NCBI RefSeq assembly: GCF_905147045.1
Contig: NC_065914.1
Location: 7,564,001-7,628,000 of the forward strand
From: Nymphalis io
Lineage: Eukaryota; Arthropoda; Insecta; Lepidoptera; Nymphalidae
DNA length: 64,000 nt
Direction: 5' to 3'
Under the pieces are notes generated by a model. That model was not told the DNA's origin. It saw only the letters and a program-made list of their open reading frames with translations, and made no database searches. Shown here in pieces: positions 23,749 to 33,297 of the stretch; within the stretch, counting starts at the first letter, position 1; each line of letters starts with the position of its first letter. Position numbers and translations under genes: made by a program.

Positions 23749-26700
23749 CCTTATTTAGATATTGACAAATAATAGCTCTTCAAGCAACATTTAAAAATGA
23801 TATATGAATATCTGTGGATAGTCCATTCCATAGCTTTATATTTCCATAGTTTTTGCAATTAAAGAGTTACCGTAGATTTGTGTCTGGCTACAGGGAGTAA
23901 CAAGCTTATTATCCTCCGAAGAACACAGGTTGTGTGTGATGTCACATCCAAGACATATAAAGCATTCTTTAAGGTAAGATGGTGTGTAATCGATATAAAG
24001 AACAGCGTAGAGAAGAGATAGGCGTGCAGATTTCTTAGAAGTCTGATTGGCAGCCACTTTAACTGAGACCGATACTGAGAAACATGATCAAACTTTCTCA
24101 AATCTTATGGCTGTATGTTGAAGCCGTTCTTCTAATTTATTTAGGTCTTCAGTTAAATCCATGTAGCAGACATCAGCATAATCCAATATTTGCAAGAGGA
24201 AAGAATTAGCTAAGCTGATCTTAGCCTTGATAGCCAATAGACTTGCATATGTAATATTCTTATATAATATCTATATAATAACATAAAATAAATTTACAAC
24301 TTCATTATAGAGTAACAGCCTGTTAATGTCCCACTGCTGGGCTAAGGCCTCCTCTCCCTTTTGAGAAGAGGTTTCGCGCTTATTCCACCACGCTGCTCCA
24401 ATGCAGGTTGGTAGAATACACATGTGAAACAATTTCAATGAAATTAGACACATGCAAATTTACTCACGATGTTTTCCTTCACCGTCAAGCATTAGATGAA
24501 TTATAAACACAAATTAAGCACATGAACATTCAGTGGTGCTTGCCCGGGTTTGAACCCACGATCATCGGTTAAAAGTCACGCGTTCTAACCACTACGACAT
24601 CTCGGGTTTTATATGCACTTACCTATTATTATATATGTATAAAAAAATCTTACCCAGTCGAGAATCCGCCTCATCGAGAGCTGCATTCCGGCGACTACTC
24701 TCAAGTTGCTCCGCCAAATGCTCATGTTCAACTTCCCAATCAAATTCTTCCGCTGTGACAATCATTAATATTTACAATTAAAACAAATGTCTAGTCTTTT
24801 AAACGAACATAAATCAACGTAACATAAAGTTCACTTTCAAACCTTAGAAAATCTTTTCTACCATGAAGCATTGATATGAAAAGTTTGTTCAAAAATTGCG
24901 TAAAATATACTCGAGTCCTTGATGGGGTTTCAAAACTTTTTAAACTTACGAAACATTTCATTCATTGTACTCGGTAGTAGGACTTCTGCAAGCCTGAGCA
25001 AACATTTAAAGATCGGAATTAAATAACAATGGTTTGAGAAAATGTTGTTAGCACCGTTATAAATGTAGATTTCGGCAAAGCATTTGATAGTCGTATTCCA
25101 AATTTGATTAAAAACATAAAATAAACTAAATTACTATATATATAATATACTATATTTAAATAGTATATTTAATTAGTTATATATATATAAGTACTGTAGC
25201 CATAATTACTTATGGTGCTCCAGCATTCTTTACCCTGATTATTTTATTTAATGTAAATACATTTTTTTTTTATTGTTAGTTCTTTTACTTTGTGATAAAT
25301 CCATAATGTTTAAAAATAACAAGAACACAATGCTCTTGTGTATAATTCATTGGACAGATTTTTTGTTAAATATATACCTTATAGTTCTGATCAATCAAAA
25401 TGGAAATCTTAAAGCAACTGTAACATATTCAAACATCTCTACCCACAGTAACAGTAATACAGTAACAGCCTGTTAATGTCCCACTGCTGGGCTAAGGCCC
25501 CCTCTCACTTTTGAGGAGAAGGATTAGAGCTTATTCTACCACGCTGCTCCAATGCGGGTTGGTGGAATACACATGTGGCAGAATTTCAATGAAATTTGAC
25601 ACATGCAGGTTTCCTCACGATGTTTTCCTTCACCGTTTAGCACGAGATGAATTATAAACACAAATTAAGCGCATGAAAATTCAGTGGTGCTTGCCCGGGT
25701 TTGAACCCACGATCATCGGTTAAGATTCACGCGTTCTAACCACTGGGCCATCATGGCTTTTTAACCACTAGGACATCTCTATCCGGCCATGTCCAATTAC
25801 CCTCCCAGTGGGCTGAGAAAATAGAGCAGGCCTGGGTTTTTGATGCTGCATAGTTGGCTAAACTCCATAGAGATTGACCAATATAGTTCAGGAGGATATG
25901 ATTATTATTATTTTTTATTTAATTTTTGTAGCATAAATCATTGTTAAGGATATACAATGATTTATTTATGATTTTGATAATATTTAGCATACAAAGATAA
26001 TATTTAAATTGAGTGAACAGGAATCATATTTAAATGACAATGCCGGTATCTCAATAGCACTTTGCCCCATCCAATAATAGCTGTTTGCACAAAGGCCATT
26101 ATATTATTGTCAATACATTACTGATAAAAACATTTTTCTTAAATAAATAATTATTCTGTTTAACCTTTAAAAAAGCCATTACATTCTCATTAACAGTTAT
26201 AAAATATCCAAATAAAAATCATTATCATATGATCAGAGCTATAATACTGTTAAAAAATAAGCATATGATTATGTGTTTTATAATACTGTTAAAAAATAAG
26301 CATATGATTATGTGTTTATTATTGGTATGTATATTATATACTTTAATATTGCCTCGTTGGTCTAGTGGCTTGATGTAAGGTAATCAATTCCCAGGTCGGG
26401 CCAATAAAACGTTATTGGGTTTTTCTGTCAGAAAAATTCTAAGTAGCAGCCCGGAGTCTGGAAGTTGGAAGTGTGTACACTCCCGTGCCTCGGAAAGCAC
26501 GTAAAGCCGTTGGTCCTGCGCCTGAAGTCTTTCCGGTCGTGTCGGATTGCCGTCCCATCGGATTATGAGAGTTAGGGAATAGAGAGTGCACCTGTGTTTG
26601 CGCACACACTTGTGCACTATAATATCTCCTGCATAGTTGGCTAATCTCTCTTGAGATTGGCCGCCGTGGCCGAAATCGGTCTGGAGGACATTATTATTAT

Positions 26701-28900
26701 TATATACTTTAATCAGCTACAATCTTGATGATTATTGTGACAAAAAAAAAAGTTGTAGAATAATCTATTATTTTTAAAATTTCTATATTTAGATTTCATT
26801 ATCTTTCCTATAATCATTGGAATGGAATGGAAACATCAACCTTGGAATGCGAAACGCAGAGAGAAATTAGAGGATGCAAATTACTTCAACTCAATGAATC
26901 AGTCACTTAACCATAATTAAATTAATTTCTAGTTTATTTCCGATCTTTAATGAAGAGCTTGGAGCTTTTTTATACAAGTTAAAACAACATTTATAGGATG
27001 TTGTAAGTTATAAACAACTATGTAACAACAATAAAGCACTTACAGTCTTGACCAAAGGTCTCGTTGTTGAGAGCGTCATACTCTTCCTCTGATGGCTCTC
27101 CGCCACCTTCGTCATCATTTAAGTTCTGGAACAAAAAAAAATCTATTACTTCCCGTCACATTTGAGTGTGACTCCATCAACATTTATTCCGATCCAAATG
27201 CAACATCTAAATAATTAAAGACTAAAATAACCTATATTCACTTTCAAAATTTAATATTTTATTTTTTTCACCAAGATATAAGTCTACTTTGGGTACTAAG
27301 ATTTTATGTCCCTTGTGCTTAAAGTTACACCGGTGCAGGCACTCTTCCAACCAGAACACAAAAATACAAAGTATTGCTGTTTGGCAGTAGAGTATTTAAG
27401 TAGGTGGTACCTACCCACACGGACTTACAATATGCATCAAATAAAGTATTTATGATTGTATCATCACCAGTACCATCAGTATATACAAAAGCTTTCAGCT
27501 CTTAAGTGGAACTGGTCTAAAACTCAATTAAATTCCATTAACTCATGCTTACTAAGCTAAATCCGAATTGGTCAAGAGGTTAAAATGTGTGAATCCTAGG
27601 TAAGGCTACACTGAGTTATGTGCTTAGTACATATCATCTTATTGAGGAAATCCATAAGATGAAATCTGTGATGAAACTTCCTTTATGTTTTATCATTTCA
27701 GCCCCACATACTAACAGTTAAAGTTGTATAAAAGCTTCTATGTTGTCAATGCATTTATGACCTGATTTCTTTCTTTCTGTCATCGATAATTTGTCATTCA
27801 AAAACGGACAGTGTTGTTTAAGTAATCTCCCTAAATAAGATTTATAGGTACCATAAAACATTAAAATATATATCATGAAGAAAAAAGTGAAAGTAAATAC
27901 AAATACAGGTCATATAAATAAAGAAAGGAATGTTCTTTCTAACAGTTTTCATTTATCTTTCGTTTTGTGCCAATTATTTAGGCAAAATCAAAATCAATTA
28001 ATTTGTCGACACACTTATTTACTAATACTTATGCAAATACAATATGAACAAAATATTTACTTTATTGTTTTAAAAAGTGAGGTTAATTTTAAGTCACAAT
28101 TGTCACAATTTATTATCTTGAAATCACATTTTATGACATTTAAACATTATAGATGAACAGTAATTGATTAGTTATTTTTATAACAATAGCAATCTACTTA
28201 AAACCTTTGTTTTGATTACATTTGTAGAACTTTTTTTTTTTAGTATTGTTAAAAATTAATCATGTCATTCATCAACATTTTCAGAACAATTTAAAGTTAT
28301 TTCAATTTAAACTTTTTTACAAAGAACAATTTGATATTTTTTATCTTGAATACATTTTTAAATCTACAGCTGGAAGGTTAGTTGCAAATATTATTAACAT
28401 TTCTTAATGTTACTGATGCAATGATATATGGCCAATAAAAATGCATATTGATTGACAATATCAGTAAGAAATTATTCAGAAACAAATTACATGGAAGACG
28501 ATGATATCACAACAACAATGAGTAATTTAGTGGAAAACGACAGATTTAGTAACACGAATCTCTATACACTATTGACAACATTGTATACGCAAAACCTAAA
28601 ATACTGGAAGCGAAAGAGTTGAAGTTTACTTTAAATTCCACTTTATAAGAAACTGTAAATGTAAAATAACAAATCATTATGTAGCTTTAGGTTTAATACA
28701 TGTTTATTTAAGTATTTTGTTGAGTTAAACATGAGAAAACTAGCAAAAATGACTACAATGATGAATTGTATTGGCACGCTGGCGCTCTACTTTCAGAAGC
28801 GAATACTCTCAATAAATACCGTTTAGCTTGTCGTAATGTATAGAAACTTTTTGTTACTTACCGATACCGAAGTATCGAACCCGAAAAAAGAATCTGCCAT
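12308..28900 (-). CDS. Patr-1: PAT1 / Patr-1 mRNA-decapping activator, complete, 17 exons
   Basis: Exons (high to low): 28900-28862, 27125-27044, 24752-24654, 22562-22459, 22043-21945, 21379-20555, 19846-19449, 18558-18417, 17228-17138, 16646-16474, 15880-15767, 15407-15285, 14803-14648, 14445-14302, 13535-13393, 13006-12904, 12607-12308. All junctions are GT-AG, phases agree, and the CDS is 3135 nt (1044 residues). Recalled human PATL1 matches in order: FFGFDTSV N-terminus, acidic DALNNETFG (about 30-38), CTVEELERQLR, YAGLMTQREKQWLINIQMLQ (exon 8), FENSLGKLQ and TAPRKIID (exons 10-11), then the helical Pat-C region with LTVRKGR. PAT1 proteins link deadenylation to decapping in P-bodies, binding DDX6, Lsm1-7 and DCP2. 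Longer than human PATL1 (770) because of the N/Q/M region in exons 6-7. Introns are full of SINEs. Confidence 0.95.
12657..12812 (+). repeat. family E copy with a C-run, in PAT1 intron 16
   Basis: Starts 'ctcactaatatagtagatgc', has the 'gtttgttt' and 'ttgtcaggggtacag' blocks of the family and a run of C near 12800-12810. The intron it sits in is only 296 bp. Confidence 0.5.
13033..13190 (-). repeat. diverged family A relative, PAT1 intron 15
   Basis: Shares 'aatgcgccac', 'cccatcaaaccg.aa' and 'aggtacctaactgaacgggctt' blocks in family A order but with many changes. Confidence 0.35.
13743..14179. mobile_element. pogo/Tc1-like MITE, PAT1 intron 14
   Basis: The ends 'cagtgcgacctcgatataac' and, reversed, 'caatgcaaccttaatacgac' are imperfect terminal inverted repeats (14 of 20), of the type seen in pogo/Tigger elements. 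The inside repeats 'attcgttata(t/a).gag' several times in subterminal positions. No transposase frame is present, so it is non-autonomous. Confidence 0.55.
15070..15255 (+). repeat. diverged family A fragment, PAT1 intron 12
   Basis: 'gtgagctagtgtaa', 'gggacataacatcgtagtt' and 'ggtgatgtaagga' follow family A order, ending near 'cctattttataaac'; strongly mutated. Confidence 0.5.
16940..17003 (+). repeat. Metulj-like SINE, 3' end fragment
   Basis: 'gaataagctccaaaccttct' to 'cagcagtgggacatt'; the tRNA-like head is missing. Lies in PAT1 intron 9. Confidence 0.65.
17274..17562 (-). mobile_element. family A, full length, PAT1 intron 8
   Basis: From 'tatagtataagtaggcggac' to 'caaagccctaccaccagta'; all family blocks are present in order. 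Confidence 0.75.
17851..18147 (-). mobile_element. Metulj-like SINE, full length, PAT1 intron 8
   Basis: On the minus strand it has a tRNA-like head with 'ggttcaaactcgggcaagca' (B-box region), a body 'cctgcatgtgtctaatttt' and the tail 'cagcagtgggacattaacag'. Confidence 0.8.
18216..18370 (+). repeat. family A fragment, PAT1 intron 8
   Basis: 'gggtaggtaccac', 'tttgaagggtgaagtgagcc', 'tctatgggcagtggtgacca' and 'ttaccatcaggtga' in family order. It ends 46 bp from the exon 8 boundary. Confidence 0.6.
18587..18930 (-). mobile_element. SINE-C, full length, PAT1 intron 7
   Basis: Minus strand: tRNA-like head 'gcctcgttggtctagtggct', an internal 'cgtgcctcggaaagcacg' palindrome, the 'gccgtgtccgaaatcgg' end and an ATT-repeat tail (plus-strand aataataataat at 18587). 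Confidence 0.75.
19305..19433 (-). repeat. Metulj-like SINE 3' half, next to PAT1 exon 7 splice donor
   Basis: 'gtaacagcctgtgaatgtcc' to 'ggcagaacttca'. Its upper end is about 15 bp from the 5' splice site of PAT1 exon 7 (exon edge 19449). Confidence 0.75.
20168..20466 (-). mobile_element. Metulj-like SINE, full length, PAT1 intron 6
   Basis: All blocks of the family, from the 'gccgagatagccaagtggtt' head (minus strand) to the tail. It starts 88 bp inside the intron after exon 6. Confidence 0.8.
20705..21199 (-). repeat. 21-bp coding repeats: N-Q-M-G-Q heptads in PAT1 exon 6
   Basis: Two tandem blocks (21026-21199 and 20705-20887) encode heptads of the type NQMGQNM/NQMGQNV. They cover roughly residues 202-259 and 306-366, separated by more degenerate N/Q/M sequence. 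The repeat is kept in frame. Such Asn/Gln-rich segments are known from P-body proteins as prion-like, condensation-prone regions; here that role is inferred from composition. Confidence 0.85.
21571..21855 (-). mobile_element. family A, full length, PAT1 intron 5
   Basis: 'tagaataggaaggcggacga' through 'cacaaagctctaccaccaa'. It occupies about half of a 565-bp intron. Confidence 0.75.
22172..22310 (-). repeat. SINE-C fragment, PAT1 intron 4
   Basis: 'agctttccgaggcac', 'cttctggctgctactgagaa' and 'aaaggtctccgg' match the middle and head side of SINE-C; ends are lost. Confidence 0.5.
22630..22920 (-). mobile_element. family A, full length, PAT1 intron 3
   Basis: Poly-T, 'atagaataggaaggtggacg' to 'gcacaaagctctaccaccag'. 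Confidence 0.8.
23246..23544 (+). mobile_element. Metulj-like SINE, full length, PAT1 intron 3
   Basis: 'gccgagatggcccagtggta' to 'cattcacaggctgttac', one of the cleanest copies. Preceded by a 33-bp tandem duplication ('ggtatataattatagagtat' at 23190 and 23223) and followed by a TA-rich tract. Confidence 0.85.
23605..23750. repeat. TA-rich microsatellite
   Basis: About 145 bp of (TA)n interrupted by 'ctatgta' and 'gtatata' variants. Confidence 0.9.
23760..24265 (-). pseudogene. degenerate LINE reverse-transcriptase C-terminal fragment, PAT1 intron 3
   Basis: The minus-strand translation gives LRKFDHVSQYRSQLKWLPIR and NALYVLDVTSHTTCVLRR, with several stops and frame changes around it. This is the pattern of the segment after the reverse transcriptase in insect jockey/I-type LINEs, unlike the nearby full-length element. 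No intact domain. Confidence 0.6.
24311..24606 (-). mobile_element. Metulj-like SINE, full length, PAT1 intron 3
   Basis: 'agtaacagcctgttaatgtc' to 'actacgacatctcggg', all blocks in order. Confidence 0.8.
25461..25758 (-). mobile_element. Metulj-like SINE, full length, PAT1 intron 2
   Basis: 'agtaacagcctgttaatgtc' to 'ccactgggccatcatggc'. Confidence 0.8.
25775..25912 (+). repeat. SINE-C-related fragment with ATT tail
   Basis: 'tgctgcatagttggctaaac', 'atagagattgacca' and 'caggaggatatgattatta' resemble the last 70 bp of SINE-C including the ATT tail; the rest is diverged. Confidence 0.4.
26241..26318. repeat. 39-bp tandem duplication
   Basis: Two adjacent, nearly identical 39-bp units starting 'ataatactgttaaaaaataa' at 26241 and 26280, in PAT1 intron 2. 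Confidence 0.85.
26351..26704 (+). mobile_element. SINE-C, best copy, PAT1 intron 2
   Basis: Head 'gcctcgttggtctagtggct', 'gtgcctcggaaagcacgt' palindrome, 'gcgcacacacttgtgcacta', 'ggccgccgtggccgaaatcg', tail 'gaggacattattattat'. The tRNA B-box region is poorly conserved. Confidence 0.8.
27290..27425 (-). repeat. family A fragment, PAT1 intron 1
   Basis: 'gggtactaagattttatgtc' to 'ggtacctacccacacggac', the 5' half of the family only, diverged. Confidence 0.6.
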
Positions 28901-28909
28901 TGGATTTTT

Positions 28910-28975
28910 TCATATATCATGGGCAGAAATGACATGACTTGTCACGCTACTGTGTCGCAACGGCGCTGGCGCCAT
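28910..28975 (-). promoter_or_regulatory. possible uORF in the PAT1 5' leader
   Basis: ATG at 28975 opens a 21-codon frame that stops (TGA) 9 nt before the PAT1 ATG at 28900. It is only relevant if transcription starts upstream of 28975, which I cannot show. Confidence 0.3.
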
Positions 28976-30657
28976 GTCGGTTGGTTGTTCGGTTACACGC
29001 ATTAGATTTTTTAAGGTTAAAACAATCATCTAATAAGAATTACGCTAAAATTTTATTACTTTATTGTATTTCATTGATTGACGAAATTTAAATTTCAAAT
29101 ATTACTACTTTACTTTTATGTATAATATTATTATCACAGGCAATATAATATACCAATATAATATACCTTTATAATTTTACCTTTTTGAAGCTAATTTATA
29201 CTATCTTTTTAAGATTAAAATTAGGAATAAAATGACACTTATTTTTAATTTAAAAACACATAAGACGAGTTGACCATCTTTTGTCTTTGAATTAAGCTTC
29301 CAACACATCTATAAATCATTCAAGGCTATGAAACATATTAATCACTAAATGGGTAATTCCATAATCAACGATAATAATTTATTGTTTATTGCTTTGTGTT
29401 TTTAATAGCATTGATCCTTAACGCATTATAAAATGGGTTTTTAAGTAAATATCCATCAAGAATTATATTCGTCCAATAAAATTAAAGTACTCAAATATTT
29501 CTGGATAAATATAAACTCTTTTTTTATTGCGATAAATCTACGATCGACGATTGACGACGACACCAAAATAACATCTGAAGTCACGAACATAGGAGCAGCA
29601 TTTCACGTATTTCTACCCCACCCCTGTCGTTAAATTACAAAATAGATAAATCAAAGAAAATAATCGTATAAAAATGAAACCTTAGATAATGAATAATCAT
29701 TGCGTAAGTGGAGTAACTAAGGCGATACTGAAAAAAATATTTTAGTCGACCGAATCGATTGTTCTATTTCCTGTTTTAGTTTTTAAGGTCAAACAAAGTT
29801 TACATCATAAGCATTAAAAGCGGATCAGAAACAGTTTTGTTTCTGAAACAATTGCTTGAAAGATTTAACCAAGCTTGAAAATGAAATATATTCTAAATTA
29901 GAATTTGACCAATCTTCAATCGAAAAGAAGCATGGGCTATTTTAAAAAATCATTGCAAATAGTGTCTTTACTTGAACGGTAATTTAATTTTAATAGATTA
30001 ACGTTCAGTTATTCTATTAAATCACAACAGTAAAAAAAAAATTTAGAGATTATCTTCTTCAATAATTTTGTTTTAAATACGATATAACGTATTTCACGAA
30101 ATTATATAAATACGAGTTATATAAATGTTCTATCAGTATTCTCGATTCCAGTATCTTATTAATCTGTGGCCACTACCTGTCAACCGTAGACAGATTTGTT
30201 TCTCTGTCTACGGCTGTCAACGAACGTCTGAAGTTTGGACTTTGACAAACTTTAAAAAAGTAAAAACGTCAAAAGACTTCATAAATTTGAAACAGTTATT
30301 TATTTTAAAAATAAAAAAAGTATCTAGACAGTTTTATAAAGTTATGGAAATCAGTGTCACTATAATTAAAATATTTATTTATACAAATCTCTGTTGTGCG
30401 AATATTAAATAGCGAATTTTATTAAGCATTGAAGCAGTTTTTTATAGGTGTACCTTAATGTACATAATACTTAAATGGTAAGTTTCTGGTAAATAAATAT
30501 ATATATTTATTATAAGAACTTAAAAACAACATTTGTGTTTGCTTGGGAATATTTTATATTCATAAAAAAAGTTTAGTGTAGTTAGCTTAGTATATTAATA
30601 GAAAGAAATATTAAAGAATCTTCTAGAAAAAAAATCCTAAGTAGTATAATATCTATT
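28976..30657. other. intergenic DNA upstream of PAT1
   Basis: The PAT1 promoter should lie at its left end, but I see no convincing TATA or initiator. A perfect 11-bp hairpin occurs at 30184-30213. No gene is recognised. Confidence 0.45.
30184..30213. other. perfect 11-bp hairpin flanked by a direct repeat
   Basis: ccgtagacaga / tctgtctacgg around an 8-nt loop, with ctgtcaa directly outside on both sides (30177-30183 and 30214-30220). Confidence 0.7.
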
Positions 30658-30937
30658 GCCGTGATGGCCCAGTGGTAAGAACGCGTGAATCTTAACCGGT
30701 GATCGTGGGTTCAAATCGGGCAAGCACCACTGAATTTTCATGTGCGTAATTTGTGGTTACAATTCATTTCATGCTTTACGGTGAAGGAAAACATTGTGAG
30801 GAAACTTGCATGTGTCTAATTTCACTGAAATTCTGCCATATGTGTATTTCATCAACCTGCACTGGAGCATGCTGCATGCTGGAATAAGCTCTAAACCTTC
30901 TCAATGCTCTAGCAATGGGACATTCACAGGCTGTTAT
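30658..30937 (+). mobile_element. Metulj-like SINE, slightly degraded
   Basis: 'gccgtgatggcccagtggta' to 'cattcacaggctgttat', with a 3' deletion where other copies have 'ctcctcaaaaggg'. Confidence 0.75.
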
Positions 30938-31560
30938 AGATGATAATATCTATTATTAGAAATTGCACTGTGAACATCACTAACAATAAAATCGAAGTTG
31001 CTAGAACCTCATGCCTGCAAGTAAACACTCTCGGTTGGCTAGAATAATTTATGATTGGTTGGTGTATGTATACACTGACAGGCCTCATCTTATATGAACT
31101 AAAGTTCCAAAAAGCAATGGTAAAATAATAAATGAGGATTTTAAATTCCATTAATAATAAAGTATTGCTCAATCTATATTATATTATACAAAATTTGCAT
31201 AATGTAACACATCATTTATGAATATTTTAATTTAGTTTTCCTCATTTTGATATAATTTTAATGATGATTAACTATTATTATAATAATAAGGCATGCAGTA
31301 GGGTTATGTAGGGTTGCCAAGTTTTCGCTAATATGTAGGGAATCTGAAATTAATATCTGAAACTGCCAGTCGGATTAGGAATATTTTTTTTTCTGTAAAA
31401 TTCAAATTCTTAAAAGAGAATAACGCTAGGGACAATGAAGGTGAAGCGTGATGCATGTGAAACCGTGCATTACTACTAGTATTATATTAATATGTTTTTT
31501 TGTGTAAGTGTGGTTAAAGGGGTATGTAAGGGTTACAAAGGCTTGCAGGTGTGTTGCTGG
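30938..31560. other. intergenic DNA
   Basis: AT-rich; no coding sequence recognised. Near 31540-31560 'aggccagcaacacacctgca' (minus strand) resembles a lepidopteran LINE 3' tail, probably of the ORF1 element to its right. Confidence 0.4.
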
Positions 31561-31701
31561 CCTTTAATATTAGATATTTGTTTTTTTTTTAATCATCTGC
31601 AATCAACCTTTTTGGTTTTAATCAAATTTGTTGAGTAAGCTTTTCTCAATTTTGAGAGTGCACATCCAATGATGTGTCATCTCCTCATCATCATCATTAT
31701 C

Positions 31702-32639
31702 TTAAAGGTCTTCAATCTTTACTCTCATGTAGTATAGGTATTCTATATTTTTTATTTCTATGTTATTGGGACTAGGTTCTGTGTTTGCAAAGAACATGTT
31801 TAGAGGCTTTTTGTTTTTTTTGGATATTGCATAGACTATTTCACCTCGTACCTTGTTCCCTGTTTTTTCAATCTCTTGTATTATGGCCGATTTAGGGGTG
31901 GTGTGATGTAAATTTTTAATTACAATTCGGTAACATTTGTTTTGCTTCGGGGTGAAAGTGTGACCGATGAGACCATTAATACGGATGAGTTCTATTAGGT
32001 CTTTGTATGTTTCGGTTGATTGTGTCATCACTCTTAGCTGGTCTCTATTTATGATTTTATAGAAGTATTTGCTACTAGGTATATTCTTATTTAATAAGTC
32101 TGTTAATTTAGATAGGTCTTCTATTCCATACAATATAATAGGTGGTGGTTTGCTAGTTTTTTTGGGATGAGTGGGTGTATCTTCCGTTGACTCCTCAGTT
32201 GGATCGACAAGTAATCCACTGTATCTGTTAGAAGTGTTGACTCCTATTTGTATTCTTTGATCTGGTCGATCTAGTTTTTGAGTGTGTGGCGGGCTATTAG
32301 ATAATCTTTTTCTTTTGAGGTGATGGTCTGTGGGTATTCTTTGCCAGGGGGAAGGCAAACGTTGCTGGAGTCGTCAGCTGTAGTACTTTTGGCTGACGCT
32401 TTAGGCAAATTCTTCGAGTCACTAGTGCTGATATTTCCCATTGACGACGATCTCGGTCTTGTGATGAATAGGCTTGGATGGAATGCCTGCTGTGTGAGTT
32501 TTTTATTCGTGCTGCTGCCAGTAGCGTTAACTGTCACGGGGGCCTGGTCGCCCACTCCCGCGCAGTCTTCGGTAGCATATTTCACACGCGTAGGCCCGGG
32601 TACCTCTGAGCAACGGGTGTTAGCAGGGTCGCATGACAA
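31702..32639 (-). pseudogene. jockey-type retrotransposon ORF1 (gag-like), frameshifted, ORF2 absent
   Basis: Two overlapping minus-strand frames, 32639-32271 and 32358-31702, read as one ORF1 with a frameshift near 32350. The first part is Ser/Thr/Pro-rich. The second has KRKRLSNSPP, PPIILYGIEDL and then YRIVIKNLHHTTPKSAIIQE and PLNMFFANTEPS, the layout of the zinc-finger-associated (PRE_C2HC-type) region of insect jockey ORF1 proteins, which bind the element's RNA. The Cys-His knuckles expected after it are missing: the frame stops at 31702. No ORF2 follows, so the element is truncated or internally deleted. Its 5' end points at the 5' end of LINE copy 2, which runs the opposite way. Confidence 0.6.
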
Positions 32640-33297
32640 ATCAAAATTCTTATCATTTATTAATTCCAGTTCCAGTTTTTATCCGTGCAGTGACGGAGAA
32701 AGAATACATTTCACTGCCCCTCTCTTTCCTATGGGTGTCGTAAGAGGCGACTAAGGGATATCTGAGCGACCACCTGCTCATCTGGTGGTAGGATGCTAAC
32801 ATCCGCCTGGCTTGTTACCACCGTACGCATGGTGAAAAACTCGTGAAGTGGCTTGCAGCCGCGTTTCGAGGTCAGCCAGCGTACAGCCAGAGCCCGAGCG
32901 AGTATTGCCGCGATGGGTGTTGGTCCAATTGGAGACGGCTGTTAAACCAATGCCGGGGGAAACTGTATTGACCTGCCGGTCAGGGAGACCCGAAGAAACG
33001 GCTGTTCCGCTGGCCGCCCGTGGCATAGTACAGGGGCCCGAGCGTGCCTAACCAGCTCGTGAGGCTGCCCCACCAGGCCACGCATAATCTCGGGGTGGAC
33101 CGTCGTGCCGGTTGGTGACCGGTAGGTGGGGTCCCGGCGGCCACTTCCGGGGGGGTTCAGGGGCCCTTCCGTCCGGCGGGTCAGTGTATTTTTCCTTTTG
33201 GCAACCACTTGGGGAAACACGCCTCCACACTTTGCCCATCCTTATCGTGGCAATACATCGCTCGCTTCACGTCTCTTTTCCATTTCATTTTTCCCAA

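Noticed and set aside
23605..23750. TA-rich tract considered as an origin or regulatory region
   Set aside because: A plain interrupted TA microsatellite inside an intron; nothing beyond base composition supports a function.
32320..32754. Plus-strand 144-codon frame in front of LINE copy 2, considered as its ORF1
   Set aside because: It has no ORF1 features and overlaps the minus-strand frames that do look like jockey ORF1; taken as a shadow.
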